Positions 22,320 to 32,580 of a stretch of DNA of 64,000 nt are shown in pieces. The first letter of the stretch is position 1; every line of letters begins with the position of its first letter. The notes below the pieces were generated by a model. The model saw nothing but the letters and a program-made list of their open reading frames with translations, was not told where the DNA came from and ran no database searches. A program made the position numbers and the translations under genes. This stretch comes from Telmatactis stephensoni. Lineage: Eukaryota > Cnidaria > Anthozoa > Actiniaria > Isophelliidae. The stretch covers positions 248,001-312,000 of the forward strand of contig JALIZF010001816.1 of NCBI GenBank assembly GCA_029948255.1. The letters are read 5' to 3'.

Positions 22320-25300
22320 ACTTGAAAATATTGTCATCTGTTCTTTTACAAATGAAAACCAAAATCACACATCTAGTGGTATATATTATCATTCTAAGAA
22401 TGACAGTTTTCAACCAACAAAATATATTAACAAAATATATCTTTTATCAAGGGAAATTCATTCAAATAATCACAAAAAAATAATAACTATTAGCCTATCC
22501 AATTTATTCAGGCATATATTCAACATTAATTCAACAACAATAAATTTTTGAGAACACTAGTTAGCTTATTGAACAATTGTTTTAAGTTACTCTTAAACAT
22601 ACCAATACAATCATTTACATTACATTCAGATTTTATTTTAAATCAATCTTGGTGTGTATATTGAAAGCATTTCAAGAAGAATCCACAAGTGCTATTAACA
22701 AATGGAAACCAACATTGCAGAATTAACTAGTGGTAAATCTGTTATATATTTACGGAGTCATTCTTCAGGGAATGCAAGTTGTGACCAACAATATATTTAA
22801 ACTTTAGTTTTGAATCCAACAATTACCATTTTAATACATTGACAATAAATCTTCAATAAAACACTTTCCATGATCAATGATTGTAGACAAATTCTTCATT
22901 CAAGTTATATTATGCTATTATGAGCATATGACAAAAACACACAATGCACTCATTTTTCGCCACGTATTAATGATTTTTTAATAAGACGTTAGTATGAAAA
23001 GAATAAAAAAGCTCAATTTTGAATAATCTTAATCCATATTTCACAACTTACAATAAATAAAACTTATGTGCATGACTGCAACCATACGCATTAGTGCAAA
23101 AAAGAAACCCATATGGCCGGCCTGCTCCTTCCCACGCATTTTTCTATTTTTTAATTACAAACTTTTATAACTTCTTTTATAACAAGAAAGGTCATGAGAA
23201 AATGCTCAGTTAGGTTAGCTCACACTGAAAATATTCAAATCCTGTTTATTTGTACAGCCTCACTACACTTGGTCTGAACAACATAACGTGGTAAACATTT
23301 TCATGTCAGTCCCTTTCACTTAATTAGAGTCAATAAGTACAAAACTGCACTTTTATTAATACAACCTCTCGTTACCCCCACAAACCGCATCATGACTATA
23401 TAGTAACTATAATAAAGCACAAACTATAGCATTCAATTGCAGTTTATGTTCAACTCTTGGATGAGACATCAATTATAAAAAGTTATTGAATTGACAAGAA
23501 CACTATACAAATTCTCATAGCTTTAATAGGTACCCTACCTTTTGAGGGTTTTTTTTTTTTTCAGTTAAAAATATATCATTGTGATTACATTAATATACCT
23601 TGTTAGTTCAAAGACCTACAAAAAGGCCAGACTTTAAATGTGCTCCAAAATCTCCTCAACTTCTAAATTAATAATGTAGTCAAGAGGTATCCAATATTGT
23701 TGAGGTGATACATAATTGTTGATGCTCCCAAACATGATGGCAGTCAATCACAACACATGACCTAGTAAGAAATTTTGCATGATCATTAAATTTTATTGGT
23801 GAAGCTATGCATCCCTCTAAAAGTGCCATGGATTGAAGACCTGTTAATAAAATGAAGGATACATCAATGAATATTAAGCTAATTGAACAACAACAACAAC
23901 TATAGTTATTTAGTCAAAAGGAATATTAAATCACTGAAATACTTTATTCTGGTTTGCATAAAGCATATTCTTCAAATAATTAGACAGAAAATGATCTCAA
24001 TCAAGAAAGCAGTGTTACGGACGTTACATCAAAATTACACAGTCACTTTAATTTCTTGTTTGTATTCTTTTGAAATTTCCTGTGAATTGAACAACTGTTT
24101 CAACTTCAAATGGTACTCTGCCTACAAATTAGTTTTGTGTTACCAGATTTTTAAGAATTAAGGAAACAAAATTCACTTTTAGGGAAGTTACCATTTTATG
24201 TTATGGCCAAGAAGAGATGAAATTGAGACAGTAATACCAATGCTGTGTTTTGTATAGCCAAATTACCTTAAATGGGTGTGTCCCATTCAGAAATAATAAG
24301 TTAAAAATTGATCCTATATAGTTTATTATGAAATATTTCAAAACCAGTGTTGTGTAGAAAGCTCCTATCTATTATCAAAGACAATTTCTTAAATTATAAT
24401 GATGAATCGTAAATATTCTCATTAAAATCTCCTAGTAACATAAGATACACAACATAAAAATTTTGAGAGTAGAGATAGAGGGAACTCTGAATTAATCTAA
24501 TTTTCCTCCTAATTTGATATAATCCACTCGACAGTTGTCTCCAACATCCCCCACCCGTGCGACATGTGTGGGGAATTTAACTGAGCAATACAGGGAGAAT
24601 TACCATAGCTTTCAGCTTGTTTCGTTCTCTACCCCCTTGGGATTTACCTCGACATAAATACCAACTTACCAAGTGCCCCAAGGATAATTCAAGTGGGATA
24701 TTTACCATTTAATTTTAATCCATGCAGTGCCTGGGGGGGGGGGGGGGATTTACAGTATTCTAGATTACCATGCTTCATTTGTGGTGGTTAAACAACTGAC
24801 TAGTGCATAAACAAATTATATTCAAAGGGCAGTTGTTAAAATGAAGAATGTTGAGATATTTCTACAACTTACATTGTAATTTTTACCTGCTGGGCTGTCT
24901 TAATTAAATATATATTGATTTAAACATACAAAATACTGTTACAGCATTCTTAATTCTAGACTAAGCAGATATCATTGCAGTATAGATATTCATTAAGAGA
25001 ATAGGTTCTGTACTATTCCTGTCAGTGAATAATAAGGCTGTTTTTATTTTGGTATTTCAAGATAAAAAGGGAAATGATTTCCTTGACCACAAAATCTTAC
25101 CTTAAGCTGAAATCTTCCATATAAATATTCTTAACACGAGAAAGGAGAATAATCTTCTCCAAACTTCTTATGTCTTTCCTCTTTAATAACTCCAAATAAA
25201 ACACATTGCTACAAAGAAACCGATGAAACTTATTTTCTCCAAGATGTACGTACCAATGTTTGGTTCAGCGTTTATATTCTCAATCTTGTTGTAAAATTTC

Positions 25301-25590
25301 CTCTCATGATGGAAGTTCGCCAGAGTATTATAGAACTCCAATGTGAGAAGTAAATACAGACCATAAGCTTACTGACTTTTCCTCGCAATTAAGTTTTAAG
25401 CTCTATAGGTTTCCAAATTTTTCGATCGTAAATAACGGAAACAGCTCGACCATGATTCCACATGGCACCAAATTAAATAGCGTTTGCCGAATTTCTAAAC
25501 TCTCATAACGGTGATAAGGTGTTATTTTCTCAAGACATAACAACATTCATACTCTCCACGGCGGCCATATTTAAAAGCAAATGATAAGTA
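22320..25590. other. interior of the 6-kb element, no gene seen
   Basis: AT-rich, no coding region recognised on either strand. A 15-G run lies at 24733-24747. Confidence 0.5.
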
Positions 25591-26560
25591 GACAGGAAAC
25601 CCGCTCCTTAGCTCCTTTTACGAGTAGACTTTTTACGTTCCACTGGAATCTAGTCGACTCCAATGGATCAATTGTAATCGGTTCGACAATTATCTGGAGG
25701 GCCGTCTTGTTCGGTTTACATAGGAAACCCAAACCTTGATTTTTCACGACTAGAATTTTGAGAATTCCAATGGAATCTAGTCGACTCCAATGGTTCCATT
25801 GGACTCCAATCGACTAAATATCAGAGGCCTTCACCCCTAGTCAATTCACACAGGAAACCCAAACCTTGAGTTTTCACGACTAGAATTTTGAGAATTCCAA
25901 TGGAATCTAGTCGACTCCAATGGTTCCATTGGACTCCAATCGACTAAATATCAGAGGCCTTCACCATCTAGTGAAAAAGACAAGCTATGGTTATCCTGTG
26001 GTCAATTTACACAGGAAACCCACATCTCCAGTTTTCACGACTAGAATTTTGAGAATTCCAATGGAATCTAGTCGACTCCAATGGACTAAATATCAGAGGC
26101 CTTCACCATCTAATGTAAAAGACAAGCTATGGTTACCCTTTGGTCAATTTACACAGGAAACCCACATCTCGAGTTTTCACGACTAGAATGTTGAGAATTC
26201 CAATGGAATCTAGTTGACTCCAATGGTTCCATTGGACTCCAATCGACTAAATATCAGAGGCCTTCACCATCTAGTGAAAAGATAAGCTATGGTTACCCTG
26301 TGGTCGATTTACACAGGAAACCCACATCTCGAGTTTTCACGACTAGAATGTTGAGAATTCCAATGGAATCTAGTTGACTCCAATGGTTCCATTGGACTCC
26401 AATCGACTAAATATCGGTAGCTCTTCATAATCTAGTATAAAGGACAAACTGTTTATCCTGAAGTCGATTTACACAGGAAACCCACCCCTCAGACTTTTCC
26501 AATTCTTATCTATGGTTACCCTGTCGCCCTGTAAATAATAAACACAGGAAACCCATATTT
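25590..26560. repeat. right subterminal tandem array
   Basis: GAATTCCAATGGAATCTAG-type unit starts fall at about 25762, 25892, 26053, 26195 and 26355. Each unit contains the palindromic CCAATGGTTCCATTGG and ACACAGGAAACCCA, which also occurs twice at the left end. The inverted 14-mer (ACGACTAGAATTTT) is at 25746, 25876 and 26037, with a one-base variant at 26179 and 26339. Confidence 0.9.
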
Positions 26561-27107
26561 TTAAATGGCAACATTTATGAGACCCTTCAAGCAACTCCAT
26601 CTGTTCCAATGGTTCCAATGGACAAATCCGTCAACAACACAGAAAAAAAATTTTTTTTCAATAAAGACACTAAGTCCTTCAATGCCCACATGCACAGGGA
26701 ACCCAAAACTTAGGTGACAACAATAATCAGTAAATTAACATCAGGAAACCCAAACTCGATATTTCTTACGACTAGACTCCAATGGAAATATGTATTTTCC
26801 ATCGGAATCTATGCGACTGTATTGGACAACCCTCAAAATTTCGGGTGAAATTTTCTAGCTCTCGGTAGTTCAGTTCAATTCGCATAGATCTATGCACGTG
26901 ACAACCCAAACAACAGTTCTTTGTTGGGTTCTGTGTAATAGTATTGCTAGCAGTGTAACGTCGTGTCAGCTCTTCATCGAGTACTCTTTAGCCGCCATTC
27001 GCACACATTTTCTAATAATTAAGCAATTCATTCTAATCAGTTAGTTTTAGAATCAATGCTAAGACACTGTGATTGTTTGAAAAAGTCATACATTTGTACA
27101 TTTCTTA

Positions 27108-27220
27108 CAGCGATTTTCACTTGACCGCGCCGCGCGCCGAATTTGACGATATCCAGACGTTCGCTAATTGCCATGTTTGAAGTGTCAGACAAACTGTCTC
27201 GGTCGGCCCAACTTGCTCGA
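27108..27220 (+). repeat. left TIR of mariner/IS630-type element
   Basis: About 110 bp, GC-rich start (CGCGCCGCGCGCCG), pairs with 30131-30242. The transposase ATG lies 34 bp beyond its inner end, so the TIR probably carries the promoter. Confidence 0.9.
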
Positions 27221-27253
27221 TCGTTCAGCGAACATTAGCGTTCTGTGTGAAAA

Positions 27254-28345
27254 ATGGTGCAAATGAACGTTAAGCTAAGTAAAGCTGGCCAAAGCTACGA
27301 AAGTGTACGTCCTTTGAGCACTGACCTTCGAAGAGCAATCATCGATGAAATTGTTTTTCTTGGTGTTGATATCGTCACAGGAATATTTCCGGGGTTCTAC
27401 CAGAATGTCGCAACCAAGTTTAGAGTCAGTCAAAGTATAGTTCGAAAAATATGGGAGCGCTTTTGCGCAGAACTTACTGAAAAGCCAAAAGATAGTGCTG
27501 GTGGGAACCCAAGTAATCTCTCAGCAGAAGACCTGGAGTTGATTGAGGTTTTAAAGCGCGAGAAAGGTTCAATATCACTGAAAGAGATTTACAATGTTCT
27601 TGACGCGGTGGGAGATTGTGGACAAAACACTTCAATATCAGCTATTAGCAAAGCAATCAAAAATAGACTACCATCAGGACCCTATTCTAGAAAAAAAATT
27701 ACACAGTTTGCCAGGGAACGATTTACCCCTGTTAACATGACATACACTCAGGTGTTTATCGACTATTTGAGTAGCAAGGATCCATATCACTTGTAGTTTT
27801 TTGACGAATCTGGAGTAAAACTTCCTGATACTGGTAAGAGGAGCTACGGTCACCCACTCAACGGAGAGCGATGTGTAGAAGTCTCACGTAAATGCCAATC
27901 CCCGAATGTAACATTGAACCTGTTAGCTTCAATGCAAGATGGAGTTGCGTACTTTAACATGATCGATGGAGCAACGAACACTGTGGAATTTCTAATTTTT
28001 TTTACCGACGCGTTAACGGCCGTTTCTCCAAGGACCGGCCGACCTGTTATAGAATGCAGAGACATTGTCATAATGGACAACTTAAATGTACATCATTACA
28101 AAGGAGGGGAAATTCTTGAAGACGTTTTGATCAATAAAGGAGTTGAACTTTTATACACACCTATTTACTCACCAGATCTGAATCCTGTAAAATCAATATT
28201 TTCCAAAATTAAAACTGTTTTAAATTATGACCTTCAAGAGTTGGTGTATTTTGATTTAAAAGTTGCTGTTACACAGGCCGTTTCTTATATCACACCACTC
28301 GATGTGACTGGTTATTATAGAAACACCAGTTATATTTTTGTGTGA
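27254..28345 (+). pseudogene. IS630/Tc1-mariner DDE transposase, inactivated
   Basis: The ATG at 27254 opens 180 residues, then a TAG at 27794-27796, then the same frame continues to 28345. The N-terminal third is a helix-turn-helix region (VATKFRVSQSIVRKIWERF) as in paired-like transposase DNA-binding domains. The catalytic domain shows FFDESG (first Asp) directly after the stop, IVIMDNLNVHH (second Asp) and SPDLNPVKSIF. In this family the third acidic residue follows DLNP (usually IE); here the codon at 28190-28192 is AAA, so the expected Glu is Lys. With both the stop and the Glu-to-Lys change the enzyme should be dead. The protein would cut and join element ends at TA sites. Confidence 0.88.
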
Positions 28346-28852
28346 GAAAATTTCCGGCTTACATAAAGCAAAGATTATGCATGAGGAATATGACTAGTTT
28401 TAATTTAAGAACAATTGATCAACTTCAGAATGACATGTCTAACCATAAATCATGTGTAAAGGTAAATAATATTCAGTTGACAAAGTGTTTGCATCATTGC
28501 TCGAATCATGATAATCAGTCATTGCAAACACTAGAGTCTTTTCAACACAACCGTCAATACATGGAATTGTTCCAATAATCAAATGTTTACATTTTTGCTG
28601 AACTGTGATTATAAAAGTTCAAGGTTAATAATTTGCTGAACGAAAAAATAAATTCTTGATTGTACAAACAGTTTATGTGACTATATGATAAATAAAGAGT
28701 TTATATTGTTGCTGAACTTTGATTGTAAACAGTTCAGTATTCATCTCGAAAGTGATGGATGAACAATTGTATTCTTGATTATAAACAGTAACTCAACAGT
28801 TTTTCTGCAACATAAAGTGTTCTTAAAAGTGCTGAATCAGTCAATTACACGT

Positions 28853-30080
28853 TTATTTTGGTGATTGAAGAGATAGAAGTGCATCTACTGCATTTGCATC
28901 ATCTATTTCTTCTTTTTGCATTGACACGGCTAGTTCGAAGTCTTCCGCTTCTTGTGCGTGTGTGGTCGTCGATCGCAGGAAGATTACTCCGTGACTTGTT
29001 AACATACTTGCAAAAGGGTTCCCCTTCCTCTGGCTCGTCATTTTCACTCTCCCCAATTTTTCCTGCTCCTGATATTGTTCTTCGAGTATCGAAGGGATTG
29101 CATCTTTTCCTGGAATTTTCCCGCCAAGGTGTTTTTAGCGTAACTTTCGACTAGCGCCACGTGCTGTCGCAATAGATTCCAGTCCAATGTTCCAGTTTGT
29201 GTGTAGCTGTCACAATTCTCGAGCAGTAAGGTTTCAATCGTTTTGTTTTGGGGACTTTAACTTGATCGATTGTTTTTCTTCGATTTTTGAGTTCAGAATC
29301 CAACTCTTGAAGACGTTTTTCCTCCTTCTGTAACAATTGGTCGATACGTTTTAAGTTGACCTTACTGGGATGGCGTTTTTCTTGCCCACATTGGAACACA
29401 CTAGTACACGGATTGAGAGCACATTTTTTCTGTGTGGCCCACTTGTAAATGGCATTGGGCACAGATAGATCCTGGTATGACGCGAGCTGAATTTTTGGCT
29501 ATTTCTAATTTGGAAACTAAGTCGTGTTTCTCTTCTCGTAGCTGTCTCACTTTGTTTTGTTGGAGGGCGACTTCTTGTTCCGCAACAATCACATATCTTT
29601 CCATTGGACTCTCGCTGATTTTCTTGGTTGGATCTGGATTTACAGGGGGTGAAGTCTTCATCCCAGGGTTTGAAAAGCTTCTTGAAAGAGAACGTGCAGA
29701 TACCGGAGTTGCCATATGCATGATTTTCTGCGTATTTTGTATGTTTCTTTTTCTGGTTTTTATCTACGACTGGAGATCCTATCAGACCAACTGTTAGAGT
29801 TACTTGGCGATGAGGCCTGTCTTCAAAAGACTTTGCACGTAGAAACATTTCTTTCAAATTTAAGTTATCTTCCTCATCCAGAAGATTGATAAAGTCTCCC
29901 TCCTCGTCTTTATATTGAATCCTCATCGTTTGAGTAGAGAGATGTGCAACCCTTGGACAGTGACTCTCTTACGAGTCTCGAGTATGAATAATCCACTACG
30001 CCATTGATTATGTCTACGTCCAGATAGAATTTGACAAACTTCTGTGGAGAATACTCCACTTTTATCTGGTACAGCACCAT
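28853..30080 (-). pseudogene. element-encoded PB1 / CCHC / coiled-coil protein, frameshifted
   Basis: The likely start is the ATG at 30080, 50 bp inside the right TIR. The first segment (MVLYQIKVEYSPQKF and on) and the next, after a frame change near 29930, form a PB1-like domain with the acidic loop YKDEEGDFINLLDEED (OPCA motif). Then come a linker, a helical coiled-coil stretch (29440-29640), a CCHC-like zinc motif CAQCHLQVGHTEKMC, another cysteine pair (CTSVFQCG) and a second Lys/Glu-rich coiled coil. The coding frame changes at least three times (near 29930, 29730 and 29440), so it is a pseudogene here. PB1 domains make head-to-tail oligomers through acidic and basic faces. A role as a transposase partner is inference from its position alone. 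Confidence 0.6.
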
Positions 30081-30130
30081 CGTTCCCGAGTGCGTTCCCA
30101 CACCCAAAGCAAAACGTTCACTGAACTACG

Positions 30131-30242
30131 GAGCAAGGTTAGACCGACCAAGACAGATTGTCTGACACTTCAAATGCGGCAATTAGCGAATGTCTGGATA
30201 TCGTCAAATTCGGCGCACGGCGCGGTCAAGTGAAAATCGCTG
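30131..30242 (-). repeat. right TIR of mariner/IS630-type element
   Basis: Reverse complement of the left TIR with about ten differences. Immediately upstream of the accessory gene, so it may drive that gene as the left TIR drives the transposase. A (GAT)n run follows outside at 30286-30305. Confidence 0.9.
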
Positions 30243-30737
30243 TAAAACTTGTGTTGTTGTGCGTCAGGGTTGAGCGCCAGTTGAATAATGATGATGATGA
30301 TGATGACAATAATAACGATAATCAAACACTAGAATCAGAAGGTCAAAAATAGCACTAGGAATACTTACTATAAATAATTATACAATATTATTGTTTCAAG
30401 GCCAGACTTAAAAATTCTGTGACAGTTTGTTCTTCAGACTAGTCAATTTCAAATCTCGAAGGAATTTTTAAAGCTGTATTTCACATTCGAACTGAGAAAG
30501 TGAGACTGCAACTTCCCAAGAGTTACAAGATGGCAGTTTGACATAATTTATTTTGAACTAGTAGATGAAATTCACATACCAGCTCAACCATTTACCCTGA
30601 TTGTCCAAGATCTCCCTGATTGTCCAAGATCATCACTGACACACTGTTCAGCAACTTTAACATCTTTAGAGCTAGTGTTGATCTCTGTGTCATTGGCGTA
30701 CAATACAACAGCAGACGTCCGTGATGCCATCTATACC

Positions 30738-31268
30738 CTAGGTGGTAGGGTGCCCCTTAGCTTCTCCTTTGTTTTACGCAGTTCGTTTCATATGCGAGGG
30801 AGGGTGCCCCTAGGTGCTAGGGGCACCCTACCCCCTAGGGGCACCCTCCCTTGTGTGTGAAATGAACTGCGTAAAACAAAGGAAAGGGGCAACCTACCCC
30901 CTAGGGGCACCCTCCCTCGCACGTGAAACGAACTGTAAAACAAAGGAGAAAGGGGCACCCTGCCACCCACCTATGGAGGGTGCCCCTATGTAGTAGGGCT
31001 ACCCTTGGTTGTATGGTGCCCCTTAGCTTCTCCTTTGTTTTACGCAGTTCATTTCACATGCGAGGGAGGGTGCCCCTAGGGGCAAGGGGCACCCTACCTC
31101 CTAGGGGCACCCTCCCTTGCTTGTGAAATGAACTGTGTAAAACAAAGGAAAGGGGCACCCTACCCCCTAGGGGTACCCTCCCTCGCAGGTGAAACGAACT
31201 GTAAAACAAAGGAGAAAGGGGCACCCTGCCACCCACCTATGGAGGGTGCCCCTATGTAGTAGGGTTAC
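30738..31268. repeat. tandem pair of ~266-bp foldback units
   Basis: Two tandem copies (about 30738-31002 and 31003-31268) of a GC-rich unit. Each contains an arm with TTTGTTTTACGCAGTTC and its inverted counterpart, so each copy can fold back on itself at GGGTGCCCCTAG/CTAGGGGCACCC. Very different base composition from the surroundings. Open frames on both strands here are by-products. Confidence 0.85.
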
Positions 31269-31388
31269 CCTCATGTGAACAGGTCCTTAATCCGTGACAC
31301 GTAAAAAGCCTTCAGAATTATCATTATTATTTTTAATTGTCATTAAAAAGGATTAATTAAACATTTGATCTATGAGGCTATAACTTAC

Positions 31389-32160
31389 CGACTCCCACTT
31401 TAGTCGTGCGTTTCTCTTGGTAATGCTATGGCCTTTTGTTTCCTTCGCCGTTTCTGTCTTAAGCTGATGTGCTCTTGCAAATAGAAAATCCCAAGCTTAG
31501 AATAAAGTGCTTTGATTGAAAACATATTCAGATTCAATCAGTCAATCAATCAATGCACAAAATGAAAAACTTAACAAAAAAAAATATTTATAGTAAATCC
31601 AGGCAAGTGCACAATACCTTTCCTGGGGATGGTTGGTTTAATTTTGCTACAGTTGGAGTTGGTGAACACTCGAACTGGTCACTCTCTGACAAAAGACTCA
31701 TTTCCTCATCGTCCTCATCGTCCTCGCTTTGCCCTCTTTCGCCATCAGATGAAGGTGAATGATCCATGGGGTCTGTCAGTGGGTCGATGTGTTCTTCAAA
31801 GCTCGGCACGTTGATAACTGCTTCATCGAAGGAGGTTTTGCGGTTAAAATATCGTTAAAAACAACAATTGTACAATTAACACTGAAATGATCCTCAAAAT
31901 TCACTATGAACTAAGAGTAATAGTAATAAAAATAATAACTCTTTATTTATAGAGGGTAGCACAAATCACAGGCACGAATAATCTTTCATTTCGTAAAATG
32001 TTCTGTTTTGCTTACCGTCAGTAAACAGGGACTCGTAAAACTCTTTAAACGTTTTGCATAGTTCGGCACTGGCTTGAGAATTATCTGGTCTCGATAAAAC
32101 AAGTTCTTTCAGGCTTTCACAAACGCGGACGAGATACTGTGAGCAAACTTCAGTGCTCAT
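31389..32160 (-). CDS. three 5' exons of an unidentified host-like gene
   Basis: Exon 1 (32016-32160) starts with an ATG and reads MSTEVCSQYLVRVCESLKEL and on, ending at GACG|GTAAGC. Exon 2 (31618-31817) follows acceptor GAAGCAG, completes the split codon and is acidic (SEDDEDDEEMS), ending AAG|GTATTG. Exon 3 (31389-31463) follows CATCAG and ends in KRNARLKWES then GTAAGT. All three phases agree and there is no stop: 48 full codons plus one base, then 200 and 75 bases. The first exon looks helical, the second like a disordered acidic linker, the third basic. Further exons must lie at lower coordinates, possibly beyond the two DNA transposons. The family is not recognised; a chromatin or DNA-binding protein would fit the charge pattern, but that is a guess. 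Confidence 0.6.
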
Positions 32161-32189
32161 GATTTACCAGTTTGCATCTTTAGTGTGTA

Positions 32190-32345
32190 GCAGTTGGCCC
32201 TCTAAAGGAGTTTCCCTTTAATAAAACGCGGGCTTGTAATTTGTACTTTGCACATGCGTGCACAAGCGTTAATAATTATCAAAACGATTTCATAATAAAA
32301 ATAGATTCAAAATAACCTCAAAATATTTGTTCTGAATTGTGTCCC
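32190..32345 (-). repeat. LTR fragment (copy C) upstream of the 32.1-kb gene
   Basis: Shares AGGAGTTTCCCTTTA, GCGGGCTTGTAATTTGTAC and GATTCAAAATAACCTCAAAA with repeat B (17905-18020) and repeat A (12600-12680). It lies 30-185 bp upstream of the ATG of the gene at 31389-32160, which is transcribed away from it. Confidence 0.6.
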
Positions 32346-32399
32346 ATAACGTAGGAAGGGGTAGGTGAATAAATGATGTGTAAATAATGAATACAGGAC

Positions 32400-32580
32400 T
32401 AGCAATTAGTGTGTCTGCTAGCTGCATGTCTTGAGCAGGCTTGTATTTGACTGTCAACTCGTACTTCTGCAAGGTCAGCAGCATTTTTTTAAGGCGTAGT
32501 GTTGCTTGCCAGCAATTCTTTCTCATGATGTTTTCTAAGGACTTGTGGTCAGTTTCGAATTTGCTGCAGTCAGCTTGTGA
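32400..32580 (-). pseudogene. Ty3/Gypsy RNase H fragment
   Basis: The frame reads RKNCWQATLRLKKMLLTLQK followed by YELTVKYKPAQDMQLADTL. In Gypsy elements the RNase H domain ends in a LQ.YD..V.Y.PG..M.LADTLSR block, so this is its C-terminal half; upstream (to about 32580) the DHK-type block is still visible. A more decayed duplicate lies at 13575-13680. Confidence 0.65.

Larger units (their letters stand above)
20870..26828. mobile_element. ~6-kb DNA transposon-like element with TIRs and mirrored subterminal arrays
   Basis: The left end starts TGTCCAATACAGTCGCATAG at 20870 and the right end is its reverse complement ending at about 26828. The similarity continues for roughly 70 bp with a hairpin built of TTCCAATGGA / TCCATTGGA words. 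Inside each end is a tandem array: five 173-174 bp units on the left, and about five 130-160 bp units on the right. Both arrays carry the 14-mer AAAATTCTAGTCGT, in opposite orientations in the two arrays. No transposase-like frame exists between them, so this is a non-autonomous or dead element. No clear target-site duplication was found, so the exact ends may be a few bases off. Confidence 0.75.
27108..30242. mobile_element. complete mariner/IS630-type transposon with two convergent genes
   Basis: The element begins CAGCGATTTTCACTTGACCG at 27108 and ends with its exact reverse complement at 30242, flanked on both sides by TA (27106-27107 and 30243-30244). A TA duplication is the rule for Tc1/mariner elements. 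The inverted repeats are about 110 bp long (27108-27220 and 30131-30242) with roughly ten differences. A transposase gene reads inward from the left end and a second gene inward from the right end. Both are broken, so the copy is not autonomous. Confidence 0.92.

Noticed and set aside
20870..30242. One composite element joining the 6-kb element and the mariner-type element
   Set aside because: Each has its own inverted ends, which are unrelated, and the mariner ends are flanked by their own TA.
30675..31236. Four short open frames in the foldback repeat
   Set aside because: They are mirror images of each other on both strands and arise from the inverted repeat.
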